Positions 1 to 5,686 of a DNA stretch of 5,944 bases are shown one piece after another; position 1 is the first letter of the stretch, and each line of letters starts with the position of its first letter. The stretch lies in NCBI GenBank assembly GCA_039934875.1, contig JBDTLH010000321.1, forward strand, positions 1 through 5,944. Reading direction: 5' to 3'. The translations under genes were made by a program, and so were the position numbers. The DNA comes from JBDTLH01 sp039934875 (lineage in GTDB: Bacteria > Acidobacteriota > Terriglobia > Terriglobales > Acidobacteriaceae). The notes beneath the pieces were generated by a model, which did not search any database, was not told the origin of the DNA, and was given only the letters and a program-made list of their open reading frames with translations.

Positions 1-49
1 CGATTGGCGCGCGTGCGATGCGAAGCCAGGGCGATGATTGTTGAGACCG

Positions 50-83
50 AAAAAAGGAGGCGGGCTATGGGGCCTGCCTTTTT
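50..83 (+). terminator. Terminator-like hairpin just upstream of rimM
   Basis: AAAAAGGAGGC (51-61) pairs with GCCTGCCTTTTT (72-83). This gives 11 base pairs with one bulged G at 76, a 10-base loop (62-71) and a run of five T on the 3' side, the form of a bidirectional Rho-independent terminator. It would end an upstream transcript or attenuate read-through into rimM. The AAGGAGG inside the 5' arm looks like an excellent ribosome binding site for the ATG at 67, but that ATG lies in the loop. The hairpin would therefore hide that site, and I prefer the start at 97. The stem is seen directly; termination is inferred. Confidence 0.55.
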
Positions 84-96
84 CTATGGAGACGGA

Positions 97-633
97 ATGA
101 AGAAGGATGAGGAGTACGTCACGATTGCCCGGGTCGCGAAGACGCAGGGGCGGCGGGGCGAGGTGGGGTGCGTCGTCTATACGGATTTTCCGGATAAGTT
201 TGCCGAGCGCAAGCGTGTGTTCCTGTGGGACTCGAAAGTTGCTTCGTCAGAGCGGCGCACGATGAAGGTGGAGGAGCACTGGTTCCACAAAGGGATGGTG
301 GTGCTGAAATTCGAAGGGGTTGAATCGATTACGGAGGCGGAAGCGCTGATTGGGAATGAGGTGCAGATTCCCGAGCCCGAGCGCGGGGAGTTGGAGGCGG
401 GAGCTTATTACATCAGCGACCTCGCCGGGTGCAGACTGTTGGACCGCGGAGTTGAGATCGGGGAGATCACGGACGTGAATACCGCGAATGGCGCGGCTCC
501 GCTGCTGGTCGTGAGGCGTGGTGAGGTTGAATTCGAGGTGCCCTTTGCCGAGAGTTATCTGGAGTCGGTGGATCTCGCGGTCCGGCAGGTGCGGATGAAT
601 TTGCCGGAGGGTCTGCTCGGGATCAATGAGTAG
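97..633 (+). CDS. rimM: Ribosome maturation factor RimM
   Basis: RimM is a cytoplasmic factor that binds ribosomal protein S19 and the 16S rRNA 3' (head) domain during late 30S assembly. From this start the product is 178 aa, normal for the family. The N-terminal RimM domain opens with an IARVAKTQGRRGEV stretch (GRRGEV at 18-23). The C-terminal PRC-barrel begins near AYYISDL (103-109) and ends with VPF (148-150) and the family-typical PEGLLGIN tail (170-177). The ATG at 97 has GGAG (88-91) five bases upstream. An in-frame ATG at 67 with a stronger Shine-Dalgarno would add ten residues (MGPAFFYGDG), but that site is embedded in a terminator-like hairpin. The reading frame stays open to base 4. 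In many bacteria trmD and rplS follow rimM. Here rimM is followed by about 275 non-coding bases and a convergent gene, so it is the last gene of its unit. Function is very secure; the start is moderately so. Confidence 0.95.
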   Translation: MKKDEEYVTIARVAKTQGRRGEVGCVVYTDFPDKFAERKRVFLWDSKVASSERRTMKVEEHWFHKGMVVLKFEGVESITEAEALIGNEVQIPEPERGELEAGAYYISDLAGCRLLDRGVEIGEITDVNTANGAAPLLVVRRGEVEFEVPFAESYLESVDLAVRQVRMNLPEGLLGINE

Positions 634-699
634 TTGGCTTGACGCGTTGGCTCCATTGAAGCAGACCTGACCGGCATCCGATCCGTCGCGACGCGGAGA

Positions 700-740
700 A
701 ACTGCATAGATCCTGTGCCGCGGCGGCACAGGATGACATT
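700..740 (+). repeat. Hairpin repeat, left copy (REP-like)
   Basis: The unit is AACTGCATAGAT (700-711), then a 9-bp perfect stem CCTGTGCCG / CGGCACAGG (712-720 and 724-732) closed by the triloop CGG, then ATGACATT (733-740). Its flanks and loop match the reverse complement of the right copy at 829-867, while the stem sequence differs in a base-pair-preserving way. The form resembles repetitive extragenic palindromes. Copy number elsewhere in the genome cannot be seen here. Confidence 0.85.
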
Positions 741-818
741 CTCCGGCGGATGCGGAGGATACTCCCTCGGCGGTGACATCTTGAGGCACGGATGACATTC
801 TCGCAGGATGGCATTCTC
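731..818 (+). repeat. Three direct copies of GGATGRCATTCTC
   Basis: GGATGACATTCTC occurs at 731-743 and 790-802, and GGATGGCATTCTC at 806-818. A weaker relative, GGTGACATCTTG, lies at 772-783. The first copy is the 3' edge of the left hairpin repeat, so the others look like truncated or decayed ends of the same element family rather than an independent repeat. Spacing is irregular (59 then 16 bases start to start), which rules out a CRISPR array. Confidence 0.7.
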
Positions 819-828
819 AAACTTAAGT

Positions 829-867
829 AATGTCATGCTGAGCGCCGCGCTCAGCATCTATGCAGTT
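829..867 (-). repeat. Hairpin repeat, right copy (inverted)
   Basis: On the plus strand this reads AATGTCAT (829-836), an 8-bp stem GCTGAGCG / CGCTCAGC (837-844 and 848-855) with triloop CCG, then ATCTATGCAGTT (856-867). Reverse-complemented, both flanks (12 and 8 bases) and the triloop are identical to the left copy, while the stem is one pair shorter and differs in sequence yet is fully paired. Together the two copies form a 168-base inverted pair like a REP doublet (REPIN or BIME). Confidence 0.85.
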
Positions 868-910
868 CACGGGCGTTGCTCCCGCTCCAACGACTGCCTC
901 AAAGCAGCCC

Positions 911-2152
911 TTACGCGGCTTCGGCGGGCAGGGTCACGGAAAAGGTGGTTCCCCTCTGCGGTCCTTCGGTGGTGGACTGGACCTGGATGGAGCCCGAGTG
1001 CTTCTCAACAATCTGCTTGCACACCCATAGGCCAAGGCCATTGCCGATAGAGCCTTTGGTGGTGAAGAAGGGTTCGAAGAGGTGCGGCAGGGTCTCTGCG
1101 GCGATGCCGTGGCCGGTATCCGCCACAGTGATCGTGATAGAGCGTTGGCCATCATCAGGGGATGCTGTATTCCAGGCGCACAGCGTTACCCTACCGTCTT
1201 CTTCAACTGCGTCCAAGCTATTAGCTAGAAGGTTGGTCAATACCTGGCGCAGCTCTCCGAAGACGCCCCTCATTTGCAGACCGTCATCGCACTGCTTCTG
1301 GACCATGACGCGCGCCGAGGTAATCTTGCTCTGCATGAGGCTGATCACCGAATCCAGCAGGGCAGTAACTTTGAAGGCCGCCGGCGCAGAGGACTCCTGA
1401 TAGAAGCCCAGCGTCTGGCGGGTGATGTAGGCGATGCGCTTTAGCTCTCCATCGGCGATCTTGAGATACTGGCGGGAAGACTCGGAGAGTTCGGGTTCAT
1501 GCTGGAGCAAAAAAAGGGTGTTCATGGCGGCGGCAAGCGGATTGTTGATCTCGTGCGCGGTGACGGCGGCCATGCGCCCCACCGAGGCCAGCTTCTCGAC
1601 CCGGATCAGGGCCTCTTGGGCTGTCTTGCGCACCACCATCTCCGCTTGCAGTTGATGGTTGAGCGTCTCCCCAGCTTCTGTCAGTTCATGCTGGCGAACC
1701 GCGCTGAGCACCAGCGCCTGATTCATGGCGGCCGCATGCTGCAGGAAGGGGGCGGCTTCGGTTACCTGCAACATGACTCCCAGCGGCGGAGCATTCTCCT
1801 CTGCAGCCAAAACCGGCCACATGGCATAAGACCAATACATGGAGTTAGGGTTTGAGGCTGTTTCCGCTCGCTCCTGCTCGGTATAGATTTCCGCATCGCC
1901 GGTGCGGTAAACCCGATCGAAGAGGGCAAGACATCCGTCTCTATCGGGCACCAGTTGCGCGAAGGGGCTGCCGACCACCGCTTCCGCGGCCTTACAGATC
2001 AGCAGACAGAAAGCGGCGTTAACATAGCGAACGATATGATCGGGGCCCTCCGCGACCGCCATGGGCAGGGGCGAAGCTTCCGCAATAGCGCGACAGAGAT
2101 GCGGAAGACCGGGCGCTTGGTGAAACAAATTGGGCGTTGCTGCAACCGCCAC
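911..2152 (-). CDS. Soluble PAS-domain sensor histidine kinase
   Basis: The product is 413 aa from a GTG start at 2152-2150. GTG is chosen because GGGGGGAGG (2167-2159) lies six bases upstream; a TTG at 2173 would add seven residues but has no such site. An N-terminal PAS-like domain spans about residues 20-130. A probable helical linker follows (about 135-185), then a HisKA dimerisation domain with the H-box AAVTAHEINNPLAA, whose phospho-acceptor should be His200. The HATPase_c domain shows an N-box around RQVLTNLLANSLDAV (302-316), G1 ADTGHGI (344-350), F-box LFEPFFTTK (358-366) and G2 GNGLGL (370-375), so the catalytic core is complete. I see no signal peptide or membrane span, so it should sense something in the cytosol. 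It is the last gene of the minus-strand unit, 49 bases after the KaiC-like gene, which makes the ATPase its likely upstream partner. No response regulator is encoded in the window. The kinase assignment is firm; ligand and partner are unknown. Confidence 0.93.
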   Translation of the reverse strand: MAVAATPNLFHQAPGLPHLCRAIAEASPLPMAVAEGPDHIVRYVNAAFCLLICKAAEAVVGSPFAQLVPDRDGCLALFDRVYRTGDAEIYTEQERAETASNPNSMYWSYAMWPVLAAEENAPPLGVMLQVTEAAPFLQHAAAMNQALVLSAVRQHELTEAGETLNHQLQAEMVVRKTAQEALIRVEKLASVGRMAAVTAHEINNPLAAAMNTLFLLQHEPELSESSRQYLKIADGELKRIAYITRQTLGFYQESSAPAAFKVTALLDSVISLMQSKITSARVMVQKQCDDGLQMRGVFGELRQVLTNLLANSLDAVEEDGRVTLCAWNTASPDDGQRSITITVADTGHGIAAETLPHLFEPFFTTKGSIGNGLGLWVCKQIVEKHSGSIQVQSTTEGPQRGTTFSVTLPAEAA

Positions 2153-2158
2153 GTGATG

Positions 2159-2167
2159 CCTCCCCCC
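2159..2167 (-). promoter_or_regulatory. Strong ribosome binding site for the histidine kinase (GTG start)
   Basis: Read on the minus strand, GGGGGGAGG ends six bases before GTG at 2152. It fixes the start at GTG rather than the upstream in-frame TTG at 2173. Confidence 0.7.
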
Positions 2168-2201
2168 GCACAATGGAAGCCGGGGATGTAGCTAATTCGC
2201 C

Positions 2202-3692
2202 CTATTCCTTGTCCCTGCCTTTATCGTGTTTTACCCGGTCAGGAATTCCGGTAATAAGATGATTGTACTCCGCCAGGCGTTCGCCGATGACGACTCCCTG
2301 AGAGGTGATCTCATATTCACGAATGTCCTTGCTGTGCTGGCCGCCGCGCATTTTGATCACCATCAAGATTTTGCGCAACTGGCCGCCGATCTCCACGTAG
2401 CGCAGGCGCAGGATATCGTCGGTGAGGAACGAGATGCTGAACGAACTGAAGAGCAGGTCCGTGAACGACTCCCCCATCTCCAGGGTGCTAAGAATGGTCT
2501 CTCCCGCGCCGGTCAAGGCGAAGATCATGCGGTAGAGGGATTCGCGGAAATCGGTGCGGAAGCCGGGCGCCAGTGCCATCTCAAAGCCTGCAAGGGAATC
2601 GATCACCAGGCGCTTGGCGTTGATCTTCTTGACCGTATCGAGTATTTCCTGCATGGTCTCATCCACCGAGAGATCGAGTGGACGAAGATAGATAATCTTG
2701 AGCATTCCGTCCTGCTGCGAGATTTCCAAGTCAAGGCCAAAAGCGGCTGCACGCGCGGCGTACTCCTGAGGACGCTCTTCAAAGACCGCGACGATCCCCG
2801 GCTCCCCCTGTCGTATGCCCGCGTCAATAAACTGCGTTGCCAGAAGGGATTTTCCGGTGCCGGAGGAGCCCGACACCAGGAGGCTGTCGCCCTCGGGGAC
2901 GCCTCCCCCCATCATCTCGTCCAGCTCAGGAACACCGGTGGACAGGCGCTTTGTGGGATAGACCCGCTTGCGTCCACTCAGGCCCAAGGTGCGCGAGAAG
3001 GCTTGCATCCCTTCATCAGTAATGCGGAAGGTGTGCAGCCCCGGCACCGAGTACTGGCCGCGCAACTTCATGACCTGCAACTTGCGCACGACGGAATTGC
3101 GCTCCACATTCTGATAAAGCCAGAAGAGGCCATCAGAGACGGTAAAGATCGGATTGTCGCGCAGCTCCGATTCGGAATATTCTCCGGTCAAAAAGGTGGT
3201 GGCTTGCCAACTGGTGAGCAGCAGCGCCAGGCGCTGCACAAAGGCTTGCAACTCCATCTCGCCGGCACCCTGTACTTTGCGCACCATGGTGCGGAAGGAG
3301 TCCACCACCACGATAGCGGGACTAATCTCTTGAACCAATCTGGTAATCTCGGCCAAGACCCCGTCGAGGTCCTTCTCCAGCAACACCTCACTCAAGTTGA
3401 TAAAGCGGACGGCGTTGTTCAGCTTTGAGGGGTCAAAGAACGTATATTGCTGCTGGTAACGCAGCATTTTGATGGAAGGCTCTCCGAGGACGGTGAAATA
3501 GAGGGCGGGGCGCTCCGTCGTGGCATTGGCGAAGACGAACTGGTGCGCCAGCGTGGTCTTGCCGCATCCCGGGGCGCCGGCGAGAATGTTGAAAGAGAAT
3601 TCAGGCAGACCGCCGCCCAGTATCTCATCGAGGCCAGGGACCCCGGTGGGCAATTTACGGATCTTTACTTTCCCGTGTTGCTGTTGTGTCAT
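2202..3692 (-). CDS. KaiC-like tandem RecA-fold ATPase
   Basis: This 496-aa protein has two KaiC-type domains. Domain 1 (about 12-235) starts with LPTGVPGLDEILGGGLPE and carries Walker A GAPGCGKT (39-46) and Walker B VVVDS ending at Asp131. Domain 2 (about 246-480) starts with LSTGVPELDEMMGGGVPE and carries Walker A GSSGTGKS (275-282) and Walker B LVIDS with Asp365. Each domain keeps the KaiC subunit-interface motif (KLRG 209-212, KMRG 447-450), which suggests ATP-dependent hexamers. Domain 2 has the catalytic FEE (304-306); the equivalent place in domain 1 reads TVLGEP (67-72), so the glutamate pair seems lost. Against KaiC Ser431/Thr432 I align Ser421/Phe422, so only half of the dyad remains. 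The protein ends soon after an ITGIPDRV segment (480-487) and lacks the long KaiA-binding tail. The ATG overlaps the stop of the preceding gene (ATGA), with AAGGA nine bases upstream, which implies translational coupling. Known relatives in non-cyanobacteria act in signalling or stress responses. I do not name it kaiC because no kaiA or kaiB is present here. Confidence 0.92.
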   Translation of the reverse strand: MTQQQHGKVKIRKLPTGVPGLDEILGGGLPEFSFNILAGAPGCGKTTLAHQFVFANATTERPALYFTVLGEPSIKMLRYQQQYTFFDPSKLNNAVRFINLSEVLLEKDLDGVLAEITRLVQEISPAIVVVDSFRTMVRKVQGAGEMELQAFVQRLALLLTSWQATTFLTGEYSESELRDNPIFTVSDGLFWLYQNVERNSVVRKLQVMKLRGQYSVPGLHTFRITDEGMQAFSRTLGLSGRKRVYPTKRLSTGVPELDEMMGGGVPEGDSLLVSGSSGTGKSLLATQFIDAGIRQGEPGIVAVFEERPQEYAARAAAFGLDLEISQQDGMLKIIYLRPLDLSVDETMQEILDTVKKINAKRLVIDSLAGFEMALAPGFRTDFRESLYRMIFALTGAGETILSTLEMGESFTDLLFSSFSISFLTDDILRLRYVEIGGQLRKILMVIKMRGGQHSKDIREYEITSQGVVIGERLAEYNHLITGIPDRVKHDKGRDKE

Positions 3693-4126
3693 GGGTTCAT
3701 TTCCTTCGCGGAGCTGGGATGCCCCTGGTCACGGTCGAGAGACAGGTCTGGCCATACATCGTGCAACAGTCGGAGAGTAAGGCCCTCACCGATGAAGGTA
3801 AAGAGCAACTCGAGCAGGTGGGCGATGAGCGCGACTCCCTCTTCCGGGCGCATGTGGTTTCGTAGTTCGCTTAGAGGGGAGCCGTCTGGCTTAACCTGTT
3901 CCGCGCTCTGGCTGGGACTTTCCTTTTTCGCCAGTACCAGAGCGCGGGCCAGGAGCGAGGAGAAACCTGCGTCTCCGGCGAGGGTGCTGAGAGGTCGGCG
4001 CAATTTTTCCGCGACGCGAACCAGCGCCGGCACGTTTGTCTCCGGAGCACTGCCAACGGCTTCCTGGGTAATGAGCCATTGGGCGAGGTTGCGCGCTTTC
4101 GGGTTGAGAGTTGCTCGCTCTGGCAT
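3689..4126 (-). CDS. Small helical protein of unknown function, coupled to the KaiC-like ATPase
   Basis: I do not recognise a characterised family. The product is 145 aa from ATG at 4126; an in-frame TTG at 4135 would add three residues. AAGG lies about ten bases before the ATG. The protein looks mostly helical, with no signal peptide and no cysteine. Two blocks look conserved in character: LAGDAGFSSLLARALVLAK (about 49-67), and a C-terminal block from EEGVALIAHLL (about 95) through FIGEGLTLRLL (111-121) to DVWPD (123-127). The stretch around 98-116 is hydrophobic but interrupted by His and Glu, so it is more likely an amphipathic or buried helix than a membrane span. From memory, similar hypothetical proteins with an FIGEaLTLRL-type motif occur in other bacteria, but I cannot verify this. 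Its TGA overlaps the KaiC-like ATG by four bases, so it is very probably translated in a fixed ratio with the ATPase and may bind or regulate it. It lacks the thioredoxin-like features expected of KaiB. Confidence 0.82.
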   Translation of the reverse strand: MPERATLNPKARNLAQWLITQEAVGSAPETNVPALVRVAEKLRRPLSTLAGDAGFSSLLARALVLAKKESPSQSAEQVKPDGSPLSELRNHMRPEEGVALIAHLLELLFTFIGEGLTLRLLHDVWPDLSLDRDQGHPSSAKEMNP

Positions 4127-4140
4127 ATCCGCCAAACCTT

Positions 4141-4173
4141 ATGATATTCAGCGTACCAAGGGGACAATGTCAA
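4141..4173 (-). promoter_or_regulatory. Possible promoter for the small protein / KaiC-like / kinase operon
   Basis: Just after the der stop, on the minus strand, there is a perfect -35-like TTGACA (4173-4168). A good -10-like TATCAT lies at 4146-4141, but the 21-base spacer is longer than the usual 16-18. Better-spaced -10 candidates in between match poorly. The gap between der and the small gene is only 51 bases, so read-through from der is an equally good explanation. Confidence 0.3.
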
Positions 4174-4177
4174 ACGG

Positions 4178-5557
4178 CTAGCGCGTTTCCCCGTCCTTCT
4201 TCTTGCCCGCGCGATTCTTGATCCATATAGGAGTGCCGACGAAGCCGAAGGCCGCGCGAATCTGGTTCTCTAAGAAGCGTTGATAGGAGAAGTGCAGTTC
4301 GACATCGCGGTCGCTGAAGAGAATAAATGTGGGCGGCGCGATTTTCGCCTGGGTCATGTACTTGATGCGCAGACTGCGGTTGGAGGGGGTGCTGGCGCGC
4401 TCGAAATCCACGGTTTCGAGAAAGCGGTTCATCTCGGCGGTGGTGACGCGCTTGCGACGTTCGCGGGCCACCAGCGCGAGCTGCTTGAATAGCAGATCAA
4501 TGTTATTGTTTTTGCCTTGGGACGCTGCGGTGAAGACCATGGGTGCGTAGTCGAGGTACTTGAGGGCGTGGCGCGCCTGCTCTTCGTAGGCCTTGCGGTC
4601 GGCGGGCTTGATACCATCGGTGCGGTCGGGGCCTACGAGGTCCCACTTATTGATGACGATCACGACCGAGCGGCCGCTCTCGTGCGCGTATCCACCGATG
4701 GTGGCGTCGGAGGCGGTAACCCCCTCGACGGCGTCGATCATCAGGATGGCGACGTCAGCTGACTCGAGGTGTTTGCGGGCCATGATGACGCTCAGCTTCT
4801 CCGCCATGAGGTGGGTCTTGCCTTTGCGGCGGATGCCGGCGGTATCGATGATGCGGTATTGCTTGCCGTTGTATTCGACCATCTCGTCCACGGCGTCGCG
4901 GGTGGTGCCGGCGACCGGAGATACGATGGCGCGCTCCGACTTTGTCAACGCATTGAGTAGCGTGGACTTGCCTACGTTAGGGCGTCCGATGATGGCAATT
5001 TTGGTTTCCTTGGGTTCGGCGTCGCGATCGAACTCAGGTTCCTCTTCCGGATGGTTCTCTGCGTCGTAAGGGATGACGGCGAGCACCGCGTCGAGCAGAT
5101 CGCCGATGCCGCTGCCGTTTTCCGAAGAGATGGGGAACAGTTCGGGCAATCCTAATTGGCGAAAGTTTTCCGCCTGCGCATCGAGCTTCTGCGAATCGAT
5201 TTTGTTGACGGCGAGAAAAAGCGGTTTGTTCATGCGGCGCATGAGGCGCGCGAGTTCCATATCAGGGGCGGCAAGTTCGCTGCGCCCATCTACCACCATC
5301 ACAATTGCGGAGGCTTGTTCGAGCGCGACCTTCGCCTGACGAAAGATTTCGGAGGGGATGAGGGCTTTGTCGTCGGGGATGATGCCTCCGGTGTCGATGA
5401 CCTGGAGGCTGCGGCCGTTCCACTCGCAGGTGCCATAAATGCGGTCGCGGGTGATGCCCGGTTCGTCGCCGACGATGGAGCGGCGGGATCCGATGAGGCG
5501 GTTGAAGAGGGTGGATTTGCCCACATTGGGGCGTCCGACGATGACGAGGGTCGGCAT
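4178..5557 (-). CDS. der: Ribosome-assembly GTPase Der (EngA)
   Basis: Der is a tandem-domain GTPase essential for 50S ribosomal subunit maturation. From ATG at 5557 the product is 459 aa, typical for the family. GTPase domain 1 has G1 GRPNVGKS (8-15), DTGG (55-58) and NKID (118-121). An acidic linker (about 167-182) follows. GTPase domain 2 has G1 GRPNVGKS (191-198), DTAG (238-241) and NKWD (303-306). A C-terminal KH-like domain (about 372-459) ends in a basic tail. All nucleotide-binding motifs are intact. The frame extends upstream to a TTG at 5599, which would give 473 aa, but the ATG puts the first P-loop at the usual distance from the N-terminus. Neither start has a clear Shine-Dalgarno. 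A TATAAT lies at 5622-5617, about 60 bases upstream of the ATG. The KaiC-like operon follows on the same strand after a 51-base gap. Identity is certain; only the start is open. Confidence 0.97.
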   Translation of the reverse strand: MPTLVIVGRPNVGKSTLFNRLIGSRRSIVGDEPGITRDRIYGTCEWNGRSLQVIDTGGIIPDDKALIPSEIFRQAKVALEQASAIVMVVDGRSELAAPDMELARLMRRMNKPLFLAVNKIDSQKLDAQAENFRQLGLPELFPISSENGSGIGDLLDAVLAVIPYDAENHPEEEPEFDRDAEPKETKIAIIGRPNVGKSTLLNALTKSERAIVSPVAGTTRDAVDEMVEYNGKQYRIIDTAGIRRKGKTHLMAEKLSVIMARKHLESADVAILMIDAVEGVTASDATIGGYAHESGRSVVIVINKWDLVGPDRTDGIKPADRKAYEEQARHALKYLDYAPMVFTAASQGKNNNIDLLFKQLALVARERRKRVTTAEMNRFLETVDFERASTPSNRSLRIKYMTQAKIAPPTFILFSDRDVELHFSYQRFLENQIRAAFGFVGTPIWIKNRAGKKKDGETR

Positions 5558-5592
5558 GGAGACGCTGGTTTGCTGCTGGCTGTATTCGTTTT

Positions 5593-5622
5593 TAGGCAAT
5601 ATGGGGGCTCATCATTATTATA
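5593..5622. promoter_or_regulatory. Divergent promoter region with overlapping -10 hexamers
   Basis: On the minus strand, TATAAT (5622-5617) is a consensus -10 for der, with a poor -35 (CCGATC at 17 bases or TTGCC at about 21). On the plus strand, TATTAT (5616-5621) with TAGGCA (5593-5598) at a 17-base spacer could drive the helicase gene. The two hexamers share five bases, so RNA polymerase could occupy only one direction at a time. The minus-strand -10 is the better supported; the plus-strand one is tentative. Confidence 0.4.
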
Positions 5623-5632
5623 GAGAAGGGGT

Positions 5633-5686
5633 AATTTGTGATCGGGCAATGGGTGAAGTGAAAATCACTTTACCGGATTACAAATT
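5633..5686. repeat. Nested inverted repeats between der and the helicase gene
   Basis: AATTTGTGAT (5633-5642) is complementary to ATTACAAATT (5677-5686) with one G-T wobble. Between them lies the perfect palindrome AAGTGA-AAA-TCACTT (5656-5670). The two are not concentric. The AT-rich palindrome could be an operator in the divergent control region or a leader hairpin. It covers the first candidate start of the helicase, so it may be partly coding. Confidence 0.4.

Larger units (their letters stand above)
634..910. other. Convergent intergenic region without genes, rich in palindromic repeats
   Basis: This 277-base gap lies between the 3' ends of rimM and the histidine kinase gene. I see no convincing gene in it: short open frames here have no ribosome binding site and run across repeat sequence. 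It holds two inverted hairpin repeats, three direct copies of GGATGRCATTCTC and a few small palindromes, for example CTCCG/CGGAG around 742-758. No classical T-tract terminator is visible for either flanking gene. The hairpins may block read-through from both sides. Confidence 0.7.

Noticed and set aside
1..49. Tail of an upstream gene such as rpsP or a KH-domain protein
   Set aside because: Two frames reach stops (34-36 and 42-44), but the 11-13 residues before each are not recognisable, so no gene can be assigned.
731..818. CRISPR array
   Set aside because: The repeated 13-mer is short, its spacing is irregular, and the copies match the edge of the hairpin element. No cas gene is in the window.
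247..857. Minus-strand frames opposite rimM and its downstream spacer
   Set aside because: These are shadows of rimM and of the repeat region. The translations show only Arg/Pro/Ser-rich sequence without domain features.
808..1400. Plus-strand frames starting in the repeat region (808-1050 and 876-1400)
   Set aside because: They begin in palindromic repeat sequence, lack ribosome binding sites and run antisense to the histidine kinase ATPase domain.
2226..3428. Long plus-strand open frame of 400 codons opposite the KaiC-like gene
   Set aside because: It lies wholly antisense to a protein with two clear KaiC domains, and its translation shows no recognisable motif. Open antisense frames this long are common in GC-rich genes.
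2202..4126. A true Kai circadian clock
   Set aside because: No KaiA, no KaiB-like thioredoxin fold, no KaiA-binding tail and an incomplete phosphorylation dyad. A KaiC-like signalling ATPase is the safer call.
3447..4181. Plus-strand open frame of 244 codons spanning the KaiC-like start and the small-protein gene
   Set aside because: It is antisense to two coupled genes with proper start/stop overlap and ribosome binding site. Its translation is low-complexity Arg/Ser-rich with no motif.
5601..5648. Helicase start at ATG 5601
   Set aside because: It is in frame and open, but it would place the coding sequence over the divergent -10 region and add residues with no family resemblance.
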